A DNA stretch of 64,000 nt from Girardinichthys multiradiatus (lineage: Eukaryota > Chordata > Actinopteri > Cyprinodontiformes > Goodeidae). The translations under genes were made by a program, and so were the position numbers. Of this stretch, positions 1-12,389 are shown piece after piece. The DNA is taken from contig NC_061806.1 of assembly GCF_021462225.1 (NCBI RefSeq), positions 3,653,234-3,717,233 of the forward strand, in the 5' to 3' direction. Every line of letters begins with the position of its first letter. Position 1 is the first letter of the stretch. The notes beneath the pieces were generated by a model. The model was given only the letters and a program-made list of their open reading frames with translations, ran no database searches and was not told where the DNA came from.

Positions 1-670
1 CTGGTGAAAAAGGGACTTTTTTCTTATTTATAAGTAGTTAGATTATATAACTGCTATGTACCCCTCTTTAAAAGGTTAGTGTCATTTTTATTGTTCATAA
101 CCTGAAAACCTACACCAATAGGTTGGATATTTATTGGTGTCATGCACTTGTGTTACATGGGAGATTTCTCATGTTGTCCTGAGTGTCCTTGTAGTGGAAT
201 TACAAACAAGGCCTTCTTGTGAGAGAGTAGTTATTTAATGCAGGCATTCATATTCACTTCTAAAGCAACGTTTATTTTGCCCCATTTTAACAATATATTA
301 CAATATATTAACATATAATTTTAACATATAATTAACATATAATTTTTCCAATTAAATTATAGAATCGGTTGTTGTTAGTGTGTGGAGTATATTATATGTG
401 TATTATATATCGGCCATAAAGCTGCGATACCTACCCCTACTGGTGAAATTCCCTGAGTGACCCACTGACCCCTAGGATTAGCCCTTCGCTTCAGGTGTGT
501 GACCCTGAACATCATTAAGTTGTTATAGACAATGGGACAGATAGATGAATGCCATTTGGTGTTAGCATAAAGTCAGGATTAAATTCTGACTTTAAAACAT
601 GACTTTGAATATGTGCTTGAAAACATATTTTGGTCCACCTGAAAAATTTAAATAGTGTTGACCTTTATAA
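1..670. other. AT-rich non-coding DNA, nothing recognised
   Basis: No open frame with protein-like composition was seen, and no repeat family was recognised. The stretch is AT-rich with short local duplications (an 'aacatataatt' unit repeated around 300-350). It ends where an interspersed LINE-tail repeat begins. Confidence 0.5.
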
Positions 671-791
671 GCCCTGCGATGGACTGGTGACCTGTCCAGG
701 GTGTACCCTGCCTCCCGCCCATAGACTGCTGGAGATAGGCACCAGCTTCCCCGTGACCCACTATGGAAGAAGCGGTTGAATGACTGACTGA
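671..791 (+). repeat. LINE-tail-like interspersed repeat
   Basis: The segment begins 'ctgcgatggactggtgacc', passes through 'agactgctggagataggca' and ends in a TGAC tandem tail (tgactgactgac). A second copy lies in inverted orientation at 35713-35841, where an 11-bp target duplication shows that the unit moved on its own. The motif order and short tandem tail are typical of 3' ends of fish non-LTR retrotransposons or dependent SINE-like elements. The family name is not established from the sequence. Confidence 0.65.
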
Positions 792-1564
792 CTTTTATAA
801 ATAATTCAGTCTATAAATTTGAGTTATTTTAGTCAGTCTTTAAGTTGGGAGGAGTCTTTGAGAAATCCAGTTATTGGTGGATCATGAGTAGTAGTAGGAT
901 GGAGTTAGAGTTATAAAGACAAATTAAATAATGCCCTGACCTTTAGTGGTCAATAGAGTAATACTGAAAATCCAGTTGTACCAGCAGCCACAGTCTCTGG
1001 ACCACAGCTTCTGGATGTGCATTCTTCATTTCTACATATTCCATGTCTGAGTTACACTAGCCTCTATATTTAGCAATGAACGCTTTACATTCTGTGAAGA
1101 CAAGAGGTTATTTACTGGCAAAATGACCTTAGAACATTTTCATGGTTTTTGCTGTGGGAATCCCACACCTCCAAACATCTAGTTTATCTTCAAATCAGTG
1201 TTCATCAGGCACTGATAGATGTATGGTGAAGACAGTTCTGGAGAAACACTTCAGATCCTAAAGTTTGGATCCAGTTCTAACATCTTATGCTGTTTCTTTT
1301 ATTTCAACATATATGATTTTGTATTTTTGAATAGAACATTTTGTGTTTTTGCCAGGTCAGCTCTGAATAATGAGGGACCTTTAAAAAAAGATGCATAATC
1401 AGTTAAAAAAAGGAGAAGGAATCTTATCCAGGTCAAGAGACCATGTTGAGTTTTAATGAAGGAATGGATGAATTAATCTTTTTTTAAGTGCAAATGATTA
1501 TGGGTTAGTTTGGGTTTCCTTTCAAAGTCAGTGTTTTATCACTTAGTTTGGCTTTGAGTCATAT
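792..1564. other. Non-coding DNA, nothing recognised
   Basis: AT-rich sequence with no supportable gene, repeat family or RNA. It may be old decayed transposon or simple intergenic DNA. Confidence 0.4.
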
Positions 1565-2235
1565 TCGATAATCGGTATCGGTACTAAACAGTTCCAGTTT
1601 TCGGTACTTTTGTGTGTGTTTATGTGGTAATAAATGTTAATTCGTTTTATAATAAAATCTCCACACTTAACATATTTATTTCTCTATATATAAACGTTAA
1701 TGAATAAATCAAAACAACATCCAGTTGTGTGTATTGTACCATCTCAGTTGTTTCAAATATTTCTTCTCCCATGTTTGTAGCTGCAGACAACTAGTTGCTA
1801 ACGAATGCAGGCGTGCTAACGATGCTTAATGCAGGAGTTGTAACCGTAGCTCTGAGACTGACGAGAAAAATTTGGTGCTTACCCAGGTGCTTCCTCAGAT
1901 TAGAAGTATTCCCGCCGCTGGCCTTGCACTTCACGTCACAAATATTGCAGCGAGCGTAATCTGCATCTCATTTTGAAAAGTGGAGCCGTGCTTTCTATCA
2001 GCCATGCCTGCTTTGTTTGACTGTTGCAGCGCCTACTGACATCATTACGTTCTTGTGCGTGCAATGCTATGTTCATGTCCGGCACTCTTCCACTCCCTCA
2101 GTGTCACAATTATCCGTTTAGTTACCAAAACATGGTACAGTTTGATCTTATGTGAATCGGTACTTGGTGGTACCGACAGAATTCAGCCGGTACCTATAAA
2201 AGTACCGAATTCGGTACCCATGCATCGCAGTAATT
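1565..2235 (-). mobile_element. hAT-type DNA transposon relic with BED zinc finger
   Basis: Reading the minus strand from about 2005 down to 1850 gives an N-terminus beginning MADRKHGS. After a frame change it gives a BED-type zinc finger with the core CNIC, then KASGGNTSNLRKHL and GKH. That Cys-x2-Cys / His-x3-His arrangement with the GGNTSNL stretch is characteristic of hAT-family (ZBED) transposase N-termini. Both flanks carry clustered CGGTAC/GGTACC palindromes (about 1576-1610 and 2157-2219), as expected for terminal sequences of such an element. No transposase catalytic or dimerisation region is present, so this is a short non-autonomous or decayed copy. The zinc finger is seen directly; the exact element boundaries are inferred. 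Confidence 0.6.
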
Positions 2236-2239
2236 AAAG

Positions 2240-5200
2240 TCCGGTCACTTTGCTAATGAATGCAAAGTGTTTTAGGGAGCAATAAAACATGAACTCATGA
2301 CCACTGTCATGCAAATTTTAAGTAGAAATAATCACAGTAGCCAAAAAGGAGTTAATATCTCATAGAATATGTCGAATACGAAGAATACGTAAGAATATGT
2401 CGAGTTGAGTCTAAAATCAACCAAACACCTGTTTTTCTCAAACTTGTTCAGTGTGGTCAAGTTCACCTTATCACCTCGTCTATTCCTCTCACCTTTTATC
2501 TCTCCTCCTACTTCCCAAATATTGACCAATGACTGACTAATAAATCTTGAAAGCTCTACATCACTTCATTTTGGAACTATGTTTTAACTTTTAATTTGTG
2601 TTTGTAAATAGCAATACTTGTCTTAATTTCTGTTTCCAGAATCAAGTGTGTAAAAAGCGGAAAAGAAAAAAAGCAACTACAAACCATTTGCCCAGTCAGG
2701 AGGGAGGAAGTCAGGAGAAATGTTGTCTAGGAGCAGTAACTTGGAGACTTGACAATCTGGCACTAGAGTTACGGATAAAATAATTACCGGATTTTATGAT
2801 TATAGAGATAAAATACCTTATGATTAAGTTGTGTAAATGAAATTACCATTAAAATTGTTCACGTTAACTGTAATGTTAACACTGCACTATTATGAACACA
2901 GCCCTAAGATCTTCACTTAATAAAATATCAACCACCGAAGTGAACCAAGTGTTAGTTGTTGCTGGTTGTTGGACTTTATTACCAGACAAGAAAGGCTTTT
3001 TGAAGATTTTTTTGTTTTCACTACATGCAGAATAAAACATGAGTAGCCTCACTAGCTATTGGCTAATGCTATGTAAGGTAACTTTTAGCTGGATGTTTGC
3101 TATCTTCAGAATGGCCTCTTTGTCTGTTTACCTTTTTTTAATTTCTGTGATTTGTTGGACTAAATGCATTTTATCTTATTGGCTTCTTATACTCAACAGG
3201 ACTGCCAAAATAAAAAATGACGTTTTACCTGAAGCAGTTCGACAACTTTCAAAATCTTTATAAGCACCATCAGACAGATCTCCCAGAACATTTACAATAA
3301 GAGACTTAAAGCATAAATATTCTTGCAAAAAAACAATAAAATCGGATAAAATATCTGAACTTTTTAAAACACACAGTCTGGATGTTAGGTGCATTATAGG
3401 TTTCATCTAAAGATTGCAAATTTGTCCATAATCTCATTTGATAAAGCATATTCATGGGATTTGTTAATATATAAAATTTAATATTACTATTACTACTATT
3501 AACTACTACAACTTATCATTATTTTGATTATTAAATTAAGGTTGATTGCTTTATTGTTAATGAATTATTCCTACACCTGTAATAATATTTTTCGCATAAT
3601 TTCTACACATTTAAGAAAACCGCAAAAATATTGAAAACCGTGATGAATTTGCTCACAATAATTATGCACCAAAATTCTTACTTGCCTAACTGACACCTTA
3701 CCCAGGGATTTAAAAGGGCTCCAATAAGTATTGTCTGTTATTCTGTTAGTCTGTCTGTTATTCACCACATGGGTGAATAACTGCTTGTGAAAATCATGCA
3801 GCATTCAAGTAGACACTGTAATTTCAGCCTTGCTACTCTGATCCATACCGGAATATGCCAGCTTTCCCATGTCTCATAACAACTGTTCCACTATAGCCTA
3901 GTTTATATTAGTGGTCCATACCGTGGTTGTGTAAAATACAATAGCAGTGAATGGAAACAGATAAAAGTCTGTTTTACTAATGAAGGTTTAACAGCACCAG
4001 TAATGTAGGTGTCAAAACATTATTCTAAGAAAACCATTTATAACGCCACATACCAGAATCTGAAACGCAGATACACAATCAGGCAGCAGTTGTCTACAGA
4101 CATTCTCTCAGTCATTTGGCTCAGACACAGAAAACATTACTCACTGCTGCAGCTAATTGTGGTAAAAAACCGTATGAAAAATTATTATGATTTTAAATAA
4201 AGCACTCTGCGGACATCAGATGATGTTTTGTACTAACAGACACATAAAAAGAAAAACCATGATAGTGCAACTCATTTTTTTATTACCTCAGAAACTTTAG
4301 GATCAACCTGCTGCTGGTTTGATTTGGCTGCGAGTCCACTTCAGCTTTTTTTTCTGCTGTGTTCTTGTCCCTCATTTTTGGGTTGTTGAATCAAAGCTTA
4401 CAATCGTTTCATAATCATGGGGCAGGAGTGTTTCAAATCCAGCGAATGTTTTCTCTGTTTGCCTATTTATTTTTACACTGCCCACGCTTTTTGTTTGGAG
4501 GGTCTTTAAAAGGAAAGTGACAGTTCTCATTCTGTCTTTTTGTTTTGCCAAAAAGCAGCCACACATTCAGTCAACATATTCCCATGTGCTGTCAACAAAA
4601 CAGTAAGTAGTTTTCTGTTTACAGCAATAGAAAGTCACACTCTTTTGTTCTATGTGACACATTGTCATACATATATGATTTTTTTGGCAAGGGTGTGGTT
4701 CCAAAGGCTAGTCTTCTGTCAGAAAGGCATGATTTAAAAACATTTACTGTATTTGCTAGGTAAAGAGATAATAGTAGAAAGACTAATCGTAATATATTAT
4801 GTATGTAATGTGATATACTATAATTTCAAGGTTTACTGGCTCTGAAAATATACTAACACGTTTTTGGACATACGAACGTAGATAGATATCTTTGCCTTCT
4901 GACAAAAAAAGTCAGAATGCTGTAAATGCTGTTAAAAGTTGTTTTGCCAGACTATTTTTATAGAGGCCAAATTTAGAGAGAACATCTGTGCCAAAACAGT
5001 CTAATTTGTTTTGCAATTTCTTGGGTTTAATGGGAACAATGACTGGCCATCTTGAAAGAGTCAGCGTCTCTTCAAAATATCCAAGGAACAGCCATTCATT
5101 AATTTTTCATAATTCTTTCTAGTCTTCCGGTTTGCTGCTCGTGCAGTTGACCGGTTGGCTTATGGAGCAAGTACTTGTATTGTAAATTGTCTTTCTACTA

Positions 5201-5430
5201 TATTGGTATCGCCCTGGGTGTTTTGTTGAAGGCAGTTGTGCACTTTCCGCCCTGCACTTTGAACTTGTTGCCTTGTATCTTTTGGATTCTTTTTTCTAGC
5301 ACATTTGAGCACATGAACTTTGCTCCAGTGCAGCAGCAGCTTTGTTTAGTTTTACCGCATTCTTTACCCCACCGTTATTCTGGACCACAACTTCTTCCTT
5401 GAATGGATTTCCGTAGGATCTGTGTGAATT
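2240..5430. other. Non-coding DNA, nothing recognised
   Basis: About 3.2 kb of AT-rich sequence. Short open frames exist on both strands, but none has recognisable domains or protein-like composition. A 20-odd-base match (around gtgtcaaaacattatt) is shared between about 4010 and about 5497, too short to define a repeat. No tRNA, promoter or gene can be supported. Confidence 0.4.
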
Positions 5431-6074
5431 TTTGAATGTGTATGAATGGATTCAGATTTGCGTATATGTGTCTGCAGTTAAGAACAGGCATGAATGTGTC
5501 AAAACATTATTCCAAGGACACATCTGTCAATACTTTGACAGCACCTGAACACATTTCCAGCATGTTAAATAAAATTGAAGAGTTATCACCAGACTCCCCC
5601 GAATTCATTTTTGGTGACTTCAGCCACTGACCTCTTGATAAGTTCCTAAAAGGTTATGAACAATATGCCGTGTGCACCTTATGGGAAAGATTCTGGATAA
5701 ATGCTATGGTTCAGTCCCAGATGCGTACAGATAACTTTCCCACACCCCCACCCGGCTCCACTGATCATCTCTCCATTCTGCTTGCCCTAGCGTATACCCC
5801 AGTCATCAAGAGGGTAAAGAAGATTGTTAAATCATCAAACAGTGGACTGTAGAAGGCATCCAAACTTTACAAGGATGCTTGGAATCTACAGACAGGAATA
5901 AGCTTCTTTCCACCTCCAGGAAACGACATGAACAGGTACACACAGTGTCATCATACATCTCTTTCTGTGTCTACAGTTTCATCCCATCCAAAACAGTCTA
6001 TCAGTCTAATTATCTTTCCCAACAATAAACCCTGGATCACTAAAGAACTTAGGGAAATCCTAAATAAGAAAATC
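5430..6074 (+). pseudogene. L2-type LINE, endonuclease portion (5' half)
   Basis: This is the endonuclease end of a non-LTR retrotransposon. The frame contains SPEFIFGDFSH near 5600-5630, the apurinic endonuclease GDF-H motif. Further on come PPPGSTDHLSILLAL (the SDH-type motif) and NKPWITKELREIL, the linker that precedes the reverse transcriptase in L2/CR1-like elements. Several stops and frame changes interrupt it, so it is dead. The element stops abruptly at 6074 where a minus-strand Rex3 begins, and resumes at 9349, showing a nested insertion. The L2/CR1 superfamily assignment rests on the combined EN and RT motifs; the exact clade is inferred. Confidence 0.8.
6061..6074 (+). repeat. Target-site duplication, left copy, of Rex3
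   Basis: The 14 bases taaataagaaaatc reappear at 9349-9363 as taaatgagaaaaatc, one substitution and one inserted A apart. They bracket the minus-strand Rex3, marking its insertion site inside the L2-type LINE. Confidence 0.75.
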
Positions 6075-9000
6075 CATCCATACATCTATCTGCCGTCTTC
6101 CGCTTATCCGGGGTCGGGTCACGTGGGCAACAGCCTAAGCAGAGAGACCCAGACTTCCCTCTCCCCACCTACTTGGGCCAGCGTGTCTGAGGGAATCCCA
6201 AGGCATTTCCCTGCCAGCCGAGAAACATAGTCCCTCCAGCGTGTCCTGGGTCTTCCTCTGGGCCTTCTTCTGGTGGGACTTGCCCAGAACACCTCGCCAG
6301 GGAGGCATCCTAACCAGATGCCCGAGCCACCTCAACTGGCTCCTCTCGACGTGGAGAAGCAGCGACTCTACTGTGAGTCCCTCCCGTATGACCGAGCTTT
6401 TCACCCTATCTCTAAGGAGGAGCCCAGACACCTTGCGGAGTAAACTCATTTCGGCCGCCTATATTCGTGATCTTGTTCTTTCGGTCATGACCCAAAGCTC
6501 ATGACCATAGATGAGGGTAGGAACGTAGATCGACCGGTAAATCGAGAACTTCGCTTTTTGACTCAGCTCTCTCTTTACCACAACAGACCGGTACAGGGCC
6601 TGCATCACTGCTGACGCAGCACCAACCCGTCTGTCGATCTCCTGCTCCATTTTTCCCTCATTCATGAACAAGACCCCAAGCTACTTGAACTCCTCAACTT
6701 GAGGCAGGACCTACCCCCCGACCCGGAGAAGGCACTTTTCCCATGGTCTCGCACTTGGAGGCCCTGATTCTCATCCCGGCCGCTTCACACTCGGCTGCAA
6801 ACTGCTCCAGTGAGAGCTGGAGATCAGGAGCTGATGAAGCCAATAGGACCACATCATACGCAAAAAGCAGAGATGCAGTCCTACAGCCACCAAAATGAAT
6901 CCCCTGAACACCTTCGCTGCGCCTAGAAATTCTGTCCATAAAAGTTATGAACATCGGCGACAAAGGGCAACCTTGATGGAGTCCAGCCCTCACCAGAAAC
7001 GAGTCCAATTTACTGCCAGCAATGCAGACCAAGCTCTGACACCGGTCATACAGGGACCTAACAGCCCATATCAAAGGGCCTGGTACCCCATACTCCCGAT
7101 GTACCCCCCACAAGATTCCCCGAGGGACAGTCGAACGCCTTCTCCAAGTCCACAAAGCACATGTAGACTGGTTGGGCGAACTCCCATGAACCCTCCAGGA
7201 CCCTGTTGAGGGTGTAGAGCTGGTCCAGCGTTCCACGGCCAGGAGGAAAACCAGGCTGCAATTCCTGAATCCAAGGTTCGACTATCCTTACCAGGGAGGC
7301 TGAAGAGTGTGACTCCCCTATAGTCGGAACACACTCTACGGTCCCCCTTTTTGAATAGGGGGACCACCACCCCAGTCTGCCAATCCAGTGGAACTGCCCC
7401 CAATGTCCACATGATGCTGCAGAGTTGCGTTGACCAACACAACCCTACAGCATCCAGAGCCTTAAGGTACTCCGGGCGAATCTCATCCACCACCGGGGCA
7501 TTACCACCAAGGAGGTTTTTAATCACCTTGGTGACCTCAGCACCAGAGATTGGAGAGCCCAAAGGTCCCCAGGCTCTGCTTCCTCAGTGGAAGACGTGCC
7601 GGTGGGATTGAGGAGGAGGTCTTCGAAGTACTCTGCCCACCGACCCACAACGTCCCGAGTTCAGGTAAGCAGCACACCCACCCCATTGAAAACAGTGTTG
7701 GTGGTGTACCTCTTTCCCCACCTGAGATGCCAGATGGTGGACCAGAATCACCTCGAAGCTGTACGGAAGTCGTTTACCATGGCCTCTCCAAACTCCTCCC
7801 ACCGCTTAGTTTTTGCCTCAGCAACCAACCGGGATGCATGCCGCTTGGACTGCCGGTACCCATCAGGCGCTTCCGGAGTCCCACAGGCCAAAAAACCTGG
7901 TGGGACTCCTTCTTCTGCCTAACAGCATTCCTCACCGCCGGTATCCAACAGCGGGTTCAAGGATTGCCGCCGCGACAGGCACCAACACCCTTGCGACCAC
8001 AGCTCCGGTAAGCCACCTTGGCAATGGAGGTACGGAACATGCCCCACTCGGACTCAATGTCCCCTACCTCCCCTGGAACATGTTTGAAGCTCTCCCGGAG
8101 GTGGGAGTTGAAGCTCCGCCTCATGGAAGACTCCGCCAGGCGTTCCCAGCAGACTCTGGGTCTGACCCAGGTCTGACCGGCAGGTCTGCCCCCCCATCAG
8201 AGCCAGCTAACCACCAGGTAGTGGTCAGTGGAAAGCTCCGCTCCCCTCTTCACCCGAGTGTCCAAGACATGCGGCCGCAGATCAGATGTCACGACAACAA
8301 AGTCGATCATCAAACTGTGGCCTAAGGTGTCCTGGTGCCAAGATAACATATGGACACCCTTATGCTTCAACATGGTGTTAGTTATGGACAATCCATGACA
8401 AGCACAGAAGTCCAATAATAAAACACCATTCAGGTTCAGAACGGGAGGGCCATTCCTCCAAACTACACCCCTCCAGGTCTCACTGTCATTGCCAACGTGA
8501 GCGTTGAAGTCCCCCAGCAGAACAAGGGGTCCCCCAGAGGGGCGCTCTCCAACACCTCTCCAAGGACTCCAAAAAAGGTGGGTAGTCTGAACTGCCGTTT
8601 GGTGCATAAGCACAAACAACAGTCAGAACACGTCCCCCTACCCATAGGCGAAGGGAAGCTACCCTCTCGTTCACCGAGGTGAACCCCAACGAACAGGGGA
8701 CAAGATAGGGGGCAACAAGTATGCCCATCCCAGCTCGGCGCCTCTCATCAAGCGCAACTCCAGAGTGGAAGAGTGTCCAACCCCTCTCAAGGAGACTGGT
8801 TCCAGAGCCAGAGTCGTGCATCGAGGAGAGCCTAACTATTTCTATCCGGAACCTCTCTACCTCGCACACCAACTCAGGCTTCTTCCCACCAGAGAGGAGA
8901 CATTCCACGTCCAAGAGCCAGCTTCTGCAGCCGAGGATCAGACCGCCAAGGTCTCCGCCTTCGGCAGCCACCCATACCGCAATGCACCTGACCCCTTTAG

Positions 9001-9348
9001 CCCCTCCCATGGGTTGGAAGGGGGACCCACGTTTCCTCTTCAGGCTGTGCCTGGCTGGACTCCATGGGTTAAAGCCCAGCCACCAGGCGCTTGCCAGCCT
9101 GCCCCACCTCCAGGCCTGGCTCCAGAGTGGGGCCCCGGTGACTCGCGTACGGGCGAGGGAACACTGTTTCCATCTAAGTTATTCGTCATAAGGGGTCTGT
9201 GGGCTGCGCTTTGTCTGATCCCTCACCTAGGACCCGTTTTGCCTTGGGTGACCCTACCAGGGGCATAAAGCCCCTGACAACATAGCTCCTAGGATCATTG
9301 GGACACTCAAACCCCTCCACTACGGTAAGGTGGCAGCCCAGGGACGGG
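6075..9348 (-). mobile_element. Rex3 (RTE clade) non-LTR retrotransposon, near full length
   Basis: Read on the minus strand from 9300 to 6080, this gives an apurinic endonuclease ([12 protein letters not shown] near 8500, [11 protein letters not shown] near 8200). It continues with an RT (WQTGVVVPLFKKGDRR, GRGTLDQLYTL, FVDLEKAFDC, GLHQGCPLSP) and the C-terminal SQLRWLGHLVRMP region. Sequence blocks match the positions used for classic Rex3 RT primers in fishes (aagggcaaccttgatgg region; accaccaccccagtctgcca). The 3' end carries the 'cttccgcttatccggg' tail. Many frameshifts and stops are present, and the catalytic FADD box reads FAYD, so it is inactive. It sits inside a plus-strand L2-type LINE and is bracketed by an imperfect 14-15 bp duplication. 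Confidence 0.88.
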
Positions 9349-9363
9349 TAAATGAGAAAAATC
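9349..9363 (+). repeat. Target-site duplication, right copy, of Rex3
   Basis: The bases taaatgagaaaaatc match 6061-6074 with one substitution and one indel. The host LINE reading resumes immediately after it. Confidence 0.75.
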
Positions 9364-10735
9364 TGATAAAAAGGAAATCAACGAGAGAGACCAAGTAAGC
9401 CATTAAACTGCGAAGCTGCGGTATAGAAACAAAGTGGAGAAGAAATTTACTGAGGGAAATCTCTGCTCAGCTTTGCTTGGCCTCAGTGAACACAGTTGCC
9501 TCCACCTCTAGAATGTTTCAATTGGAGGGCTGCACCCTCACATTCCTCACTGATGACATCAACCCCTTTTATGCCAGATGTGAGTCAGATCATTCTGCCC
9601 AGCTTCAAAGAATAAGATCCAAACTAAAACCTGGCAGCTCTACATTTACTTTCAGCACACAGAATGTAGTGAAAGCCCTTCAGACGACCAAAAAGAGAAG
9701 CTTATCTGGCCCAGATCACATCAGTTGCAGGATCCTTAGAAACTGTGCTTGACAATTAGGGAGTGTGTTTCAGTCCCTGTTCAAGAGCTCTATGGACAGT
9801 TACAGAGTCCCACATCTTTGGAAACAGCTACAGACTCTCAGTTGGACCCACTTCAGTTTGCATATTGCACTGGTGTTGAGAAAGGTATTGGCAATACAAA
9901 AACATTCATCATAGACACCATGCACAAATATCTGGAGAACTCCACCTCCCCAGCCAGACTTCTGTTTGCTGACTTCTCCTCTGCATGTAACACCCTGCAA
10001 CCTCATATCCTTACCATAAAAACCATTCCTCCCTTTTTTACTTGGATGACCAGATAATCCTGTGGATACTGAACTTTTTAACTAACAGATCACAGAGTAC
10101 TGGTCTATAACATCCTCTCAGGCCTCTCTTACACCTCGACTGGCTCCTCCAAGGCTGTGTGATTGTTTCTCTACTCTTCATCCTATATACAGATGACGAT
10201 AGATCCACTCAGAAAAATTGTCATCTGGTGAAGTTTGCTGATGACATAGTGCCCCTGTTTCTGCTGTTAGACCTTATTCTTAACCATGGTCATGTCCTGC
10301 AAGAGTTTGTGGACTGGTTTGACATTTTATGCCTGGAACTGATCGTCATTAAAACCAAGGAGATGGTGGTTGCTTTCTCCAACAAGTAGGGTGACCTGTT
10401 GTAGCTGTTACCAACATCATCCACGGAAAGCCTGGGGAGCAAGTTGAGTATAAATACTCGGGTACCATTTTTGATCATCTGCTAAAATTATCCTCTAACA
10501 CAGAGCTTTTTCTAAGGAAATGTTAGCAACAAAGCGGCTTAACTCACAGAATTGTTAAAGACCCCCACATCCACTTCACTGAGCTGCCCTCCAAACACTG
10601 GCTTCGATGACCCTCCCAACCCCCCCTGTTTTTAGTGATTCTATTTATGTCTGTGCTGCTTCACTGTGCCTATGAATTGCCCCTTGGGAACAAATGAAGT
10701 TTTATTGAATTGAATTGAATTGAATTGAATTGATT
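9364..10735 (+). pseudogene. L2-type LINE, reverse transcriptase portion and 3' end
   Basis: Continuation of the element broken at 6074. RT motifs run in order: KKRSLSGPDHIS (fingers), LDPLQFAYCTGVEKG, ARLLFADFSSACNTLQPHIL (motif A), QGCVLSPLLF-type sequence across a frame change near 10150, then HLVKFADDI (FADD catalytic box) and LELIVIKTKEMVV. The element ends with EFIELN-like sequence running into four to five copies of TTGAA, a typical L2 tail, at about 10707-10733. Stops and shifts show it is inactive. With the 5' half, this LINE spans about 5.43-10.73 kb once the Rex3 is removed. Confidence 0.85.
10707..10733 (+). repeat. (TTGAA)n tail of L2-type LINE
   Basis: A short pentanucleotide array (attgaattgaattgaattg) closes the reverse-transcriptase reading of the LINE. 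Such short tandem tails are the usual 3' termini of L2-like elements. Confidence 0.8.
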
Positions 10736-12138
10736 TATTCATTCATAGAATACAGCAAAAGCAGTCTAAGTTGGATCAAAGTGCTGTACAGACAAATTAT
10801 TACAACACAATTTATGGTGCTAATAAATGAAAATATTTTATCACAAAATCAAGCATATCATACTCATCCAGATCAGAAAACCTGCCTTAAGAGAAATCTT
10901 TTCAGATGTTTTTTTTTTTTAACTGTTGATAATTCTGGGCTTATCTTGCTTGAATTTGGAGGCACCCATTAAAAACTGTTCAAGGATGTTCAGTGTCTGG
11001 AGGCTAGCTGCATTATACCAAGTAAATAAATAAAGCTGATCACAATTAGCTCTAACACTAGTTTATCTAGTACTCATATTTTATTGTAGTTCTTAAGTAA
11101 GACAGGGTATTGAATTAGGATTTCTACTTTGGTGTATAAGTTGGAACAGTTTTTGAAAATTAATGTAATTACTTACAATTTGTTTTACAAATACAGCAGA
11201 TTTCCATAGCACAGGTGAATAAGATGCAGCAGTAACGGAGTCATGTTGGCTGCTTTATACGTGCAGCCTTGCTGTTTGAAAGACCCATTTTTTCTGGAAG
11301 GAAACATTTATCAATAATATTTAAAGATACTCAGAATGTATGTAAATGTTAGCCAAACTATAAACTCTGTGGAATTTCCTACCGTACTCTGTACCAGAGC
11401 TGTAACACAGTGGCGTGCTCCTGTCAACTGAAAAGCACTTCAAGCTAATGGCTTCAAATTCCTTTTGGCAGCACTTTTTTTAGTAACACAGTCTGTGTGG
11501 CTGTAATGCTGACAGCGTCAGTCACTTCAGTCCACACAGAAAACTGCCAACATAAATTACATGGATTGTCAGAAAGTACAATTGAATGATGATCAGCAGT
11601 TTTTAAAATCCTAATCACCCAAAACCACAAACAGGAAAATATATAGGAAGACATTAATGGTAGTTTTGTAGGTTCTGGATAATTTGAGGAGGTGGGTGAG
11701 GCACCAGGTAAGGTTCCCATGGGTACTTCCAGGAGGGCACAGGCCTTGGGGCTGAGCCAGCATTTGCTGGAGGGAATATATCTTGTAGCTGGCCTAGAGT
11801 CACTACCAATCTCTGGGGACGAGCTGGAAGAGTTTGCAGCAGACAAAGACTTTTGTTCTGCTCTTCCATTATCTTAAGCATAAAAATTACTAAGTAGTTT
11901 GATCAGAAGATGGAGTGATTATTGCTATGAGCACCTTGTATTTCTGCTTATACCACCATCATTTTGGTATTTGTGTAAAATGTCTTGAATACATGTACGA
12001 TTTTAATCATACATGCCTTTGTTTAAACCAGTTAAACCCTCTCCATTCTTAGTAAGAATGATCCTAAAGTCAAATTGTACATGTTTAATTTTTCTTCATT
12101 GCACACATATAACTCAGAAGTAAAGAAGCATGCAATGT
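10736..12138. other. Non-coding DNA, nothing recognised
   Basis: About 1.4 kb of AT-rich sequence. Open frames around 11454-11881 lie on both strands in the same place and show no domain. No gene or repeat can be supported. Confidence 0.4.
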
Positions 12139-12383
12139 AAATGGACTGAACTTATATAGCGCCTTTCCAGTCATACAGACCACTCAAAGCACTTTACACT
12201 AGAGCCACATTCACACTCACTAACGCTCGCACATTCATACACCGATACACAGATTGGTAGGCAACTTGAGGTTAAGTGCCTTGCCCAGGGGCACATTGAC
12301 ATACAGCAGGAGGAAGCTGGAATCAAACCCACAACCTTCCGATTGCAAGACGACTACTCTTCCTACTGAGCCACAGTCGCCTA
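12139..12383 (-). repeat. tRNA-derived SINE
   Basis: On the minus strand the element starts at about 12383 with ggcgactgtggctcagtagg, containing a perfect polymerase III box A (TGGCTCAGTAGG). About 40 bases on is a box B-like GGTTTGATTCC. The body ends 'ctatataagttcagtccatt', a LINE-tail-like 3' end. Two further copies in plus orientation lie at 37907-38264 and share the head, the 'gtgtaaag-gcttt' middle and the tail. Box A and box B make a tRNA-derived SINE the natural reading. Confidence 0.75.
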
Positions 12384-12389
12384 CAGTGT

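Noticed and set aside
4009..5520. Shared phrase around gtgtcaaaacattatt at 4010 and 5497, giving 'VSKHYSK' in both frames
   Set aside because: The match is only about 20-25 bases and does not extend, so it could be chance.
11454..11881. Overlapping 130- and 75-codon minus frames and a plus frame
   Set aside because: Three frames open in one place without any recognised motif; no exon signals.
12139..12383. Possible tRNA gene from box A and box B
   Set aside because: No cloverleaf could be drawn and the unit continues into a LINE-like tail with other copies nearby; it is a SINE.
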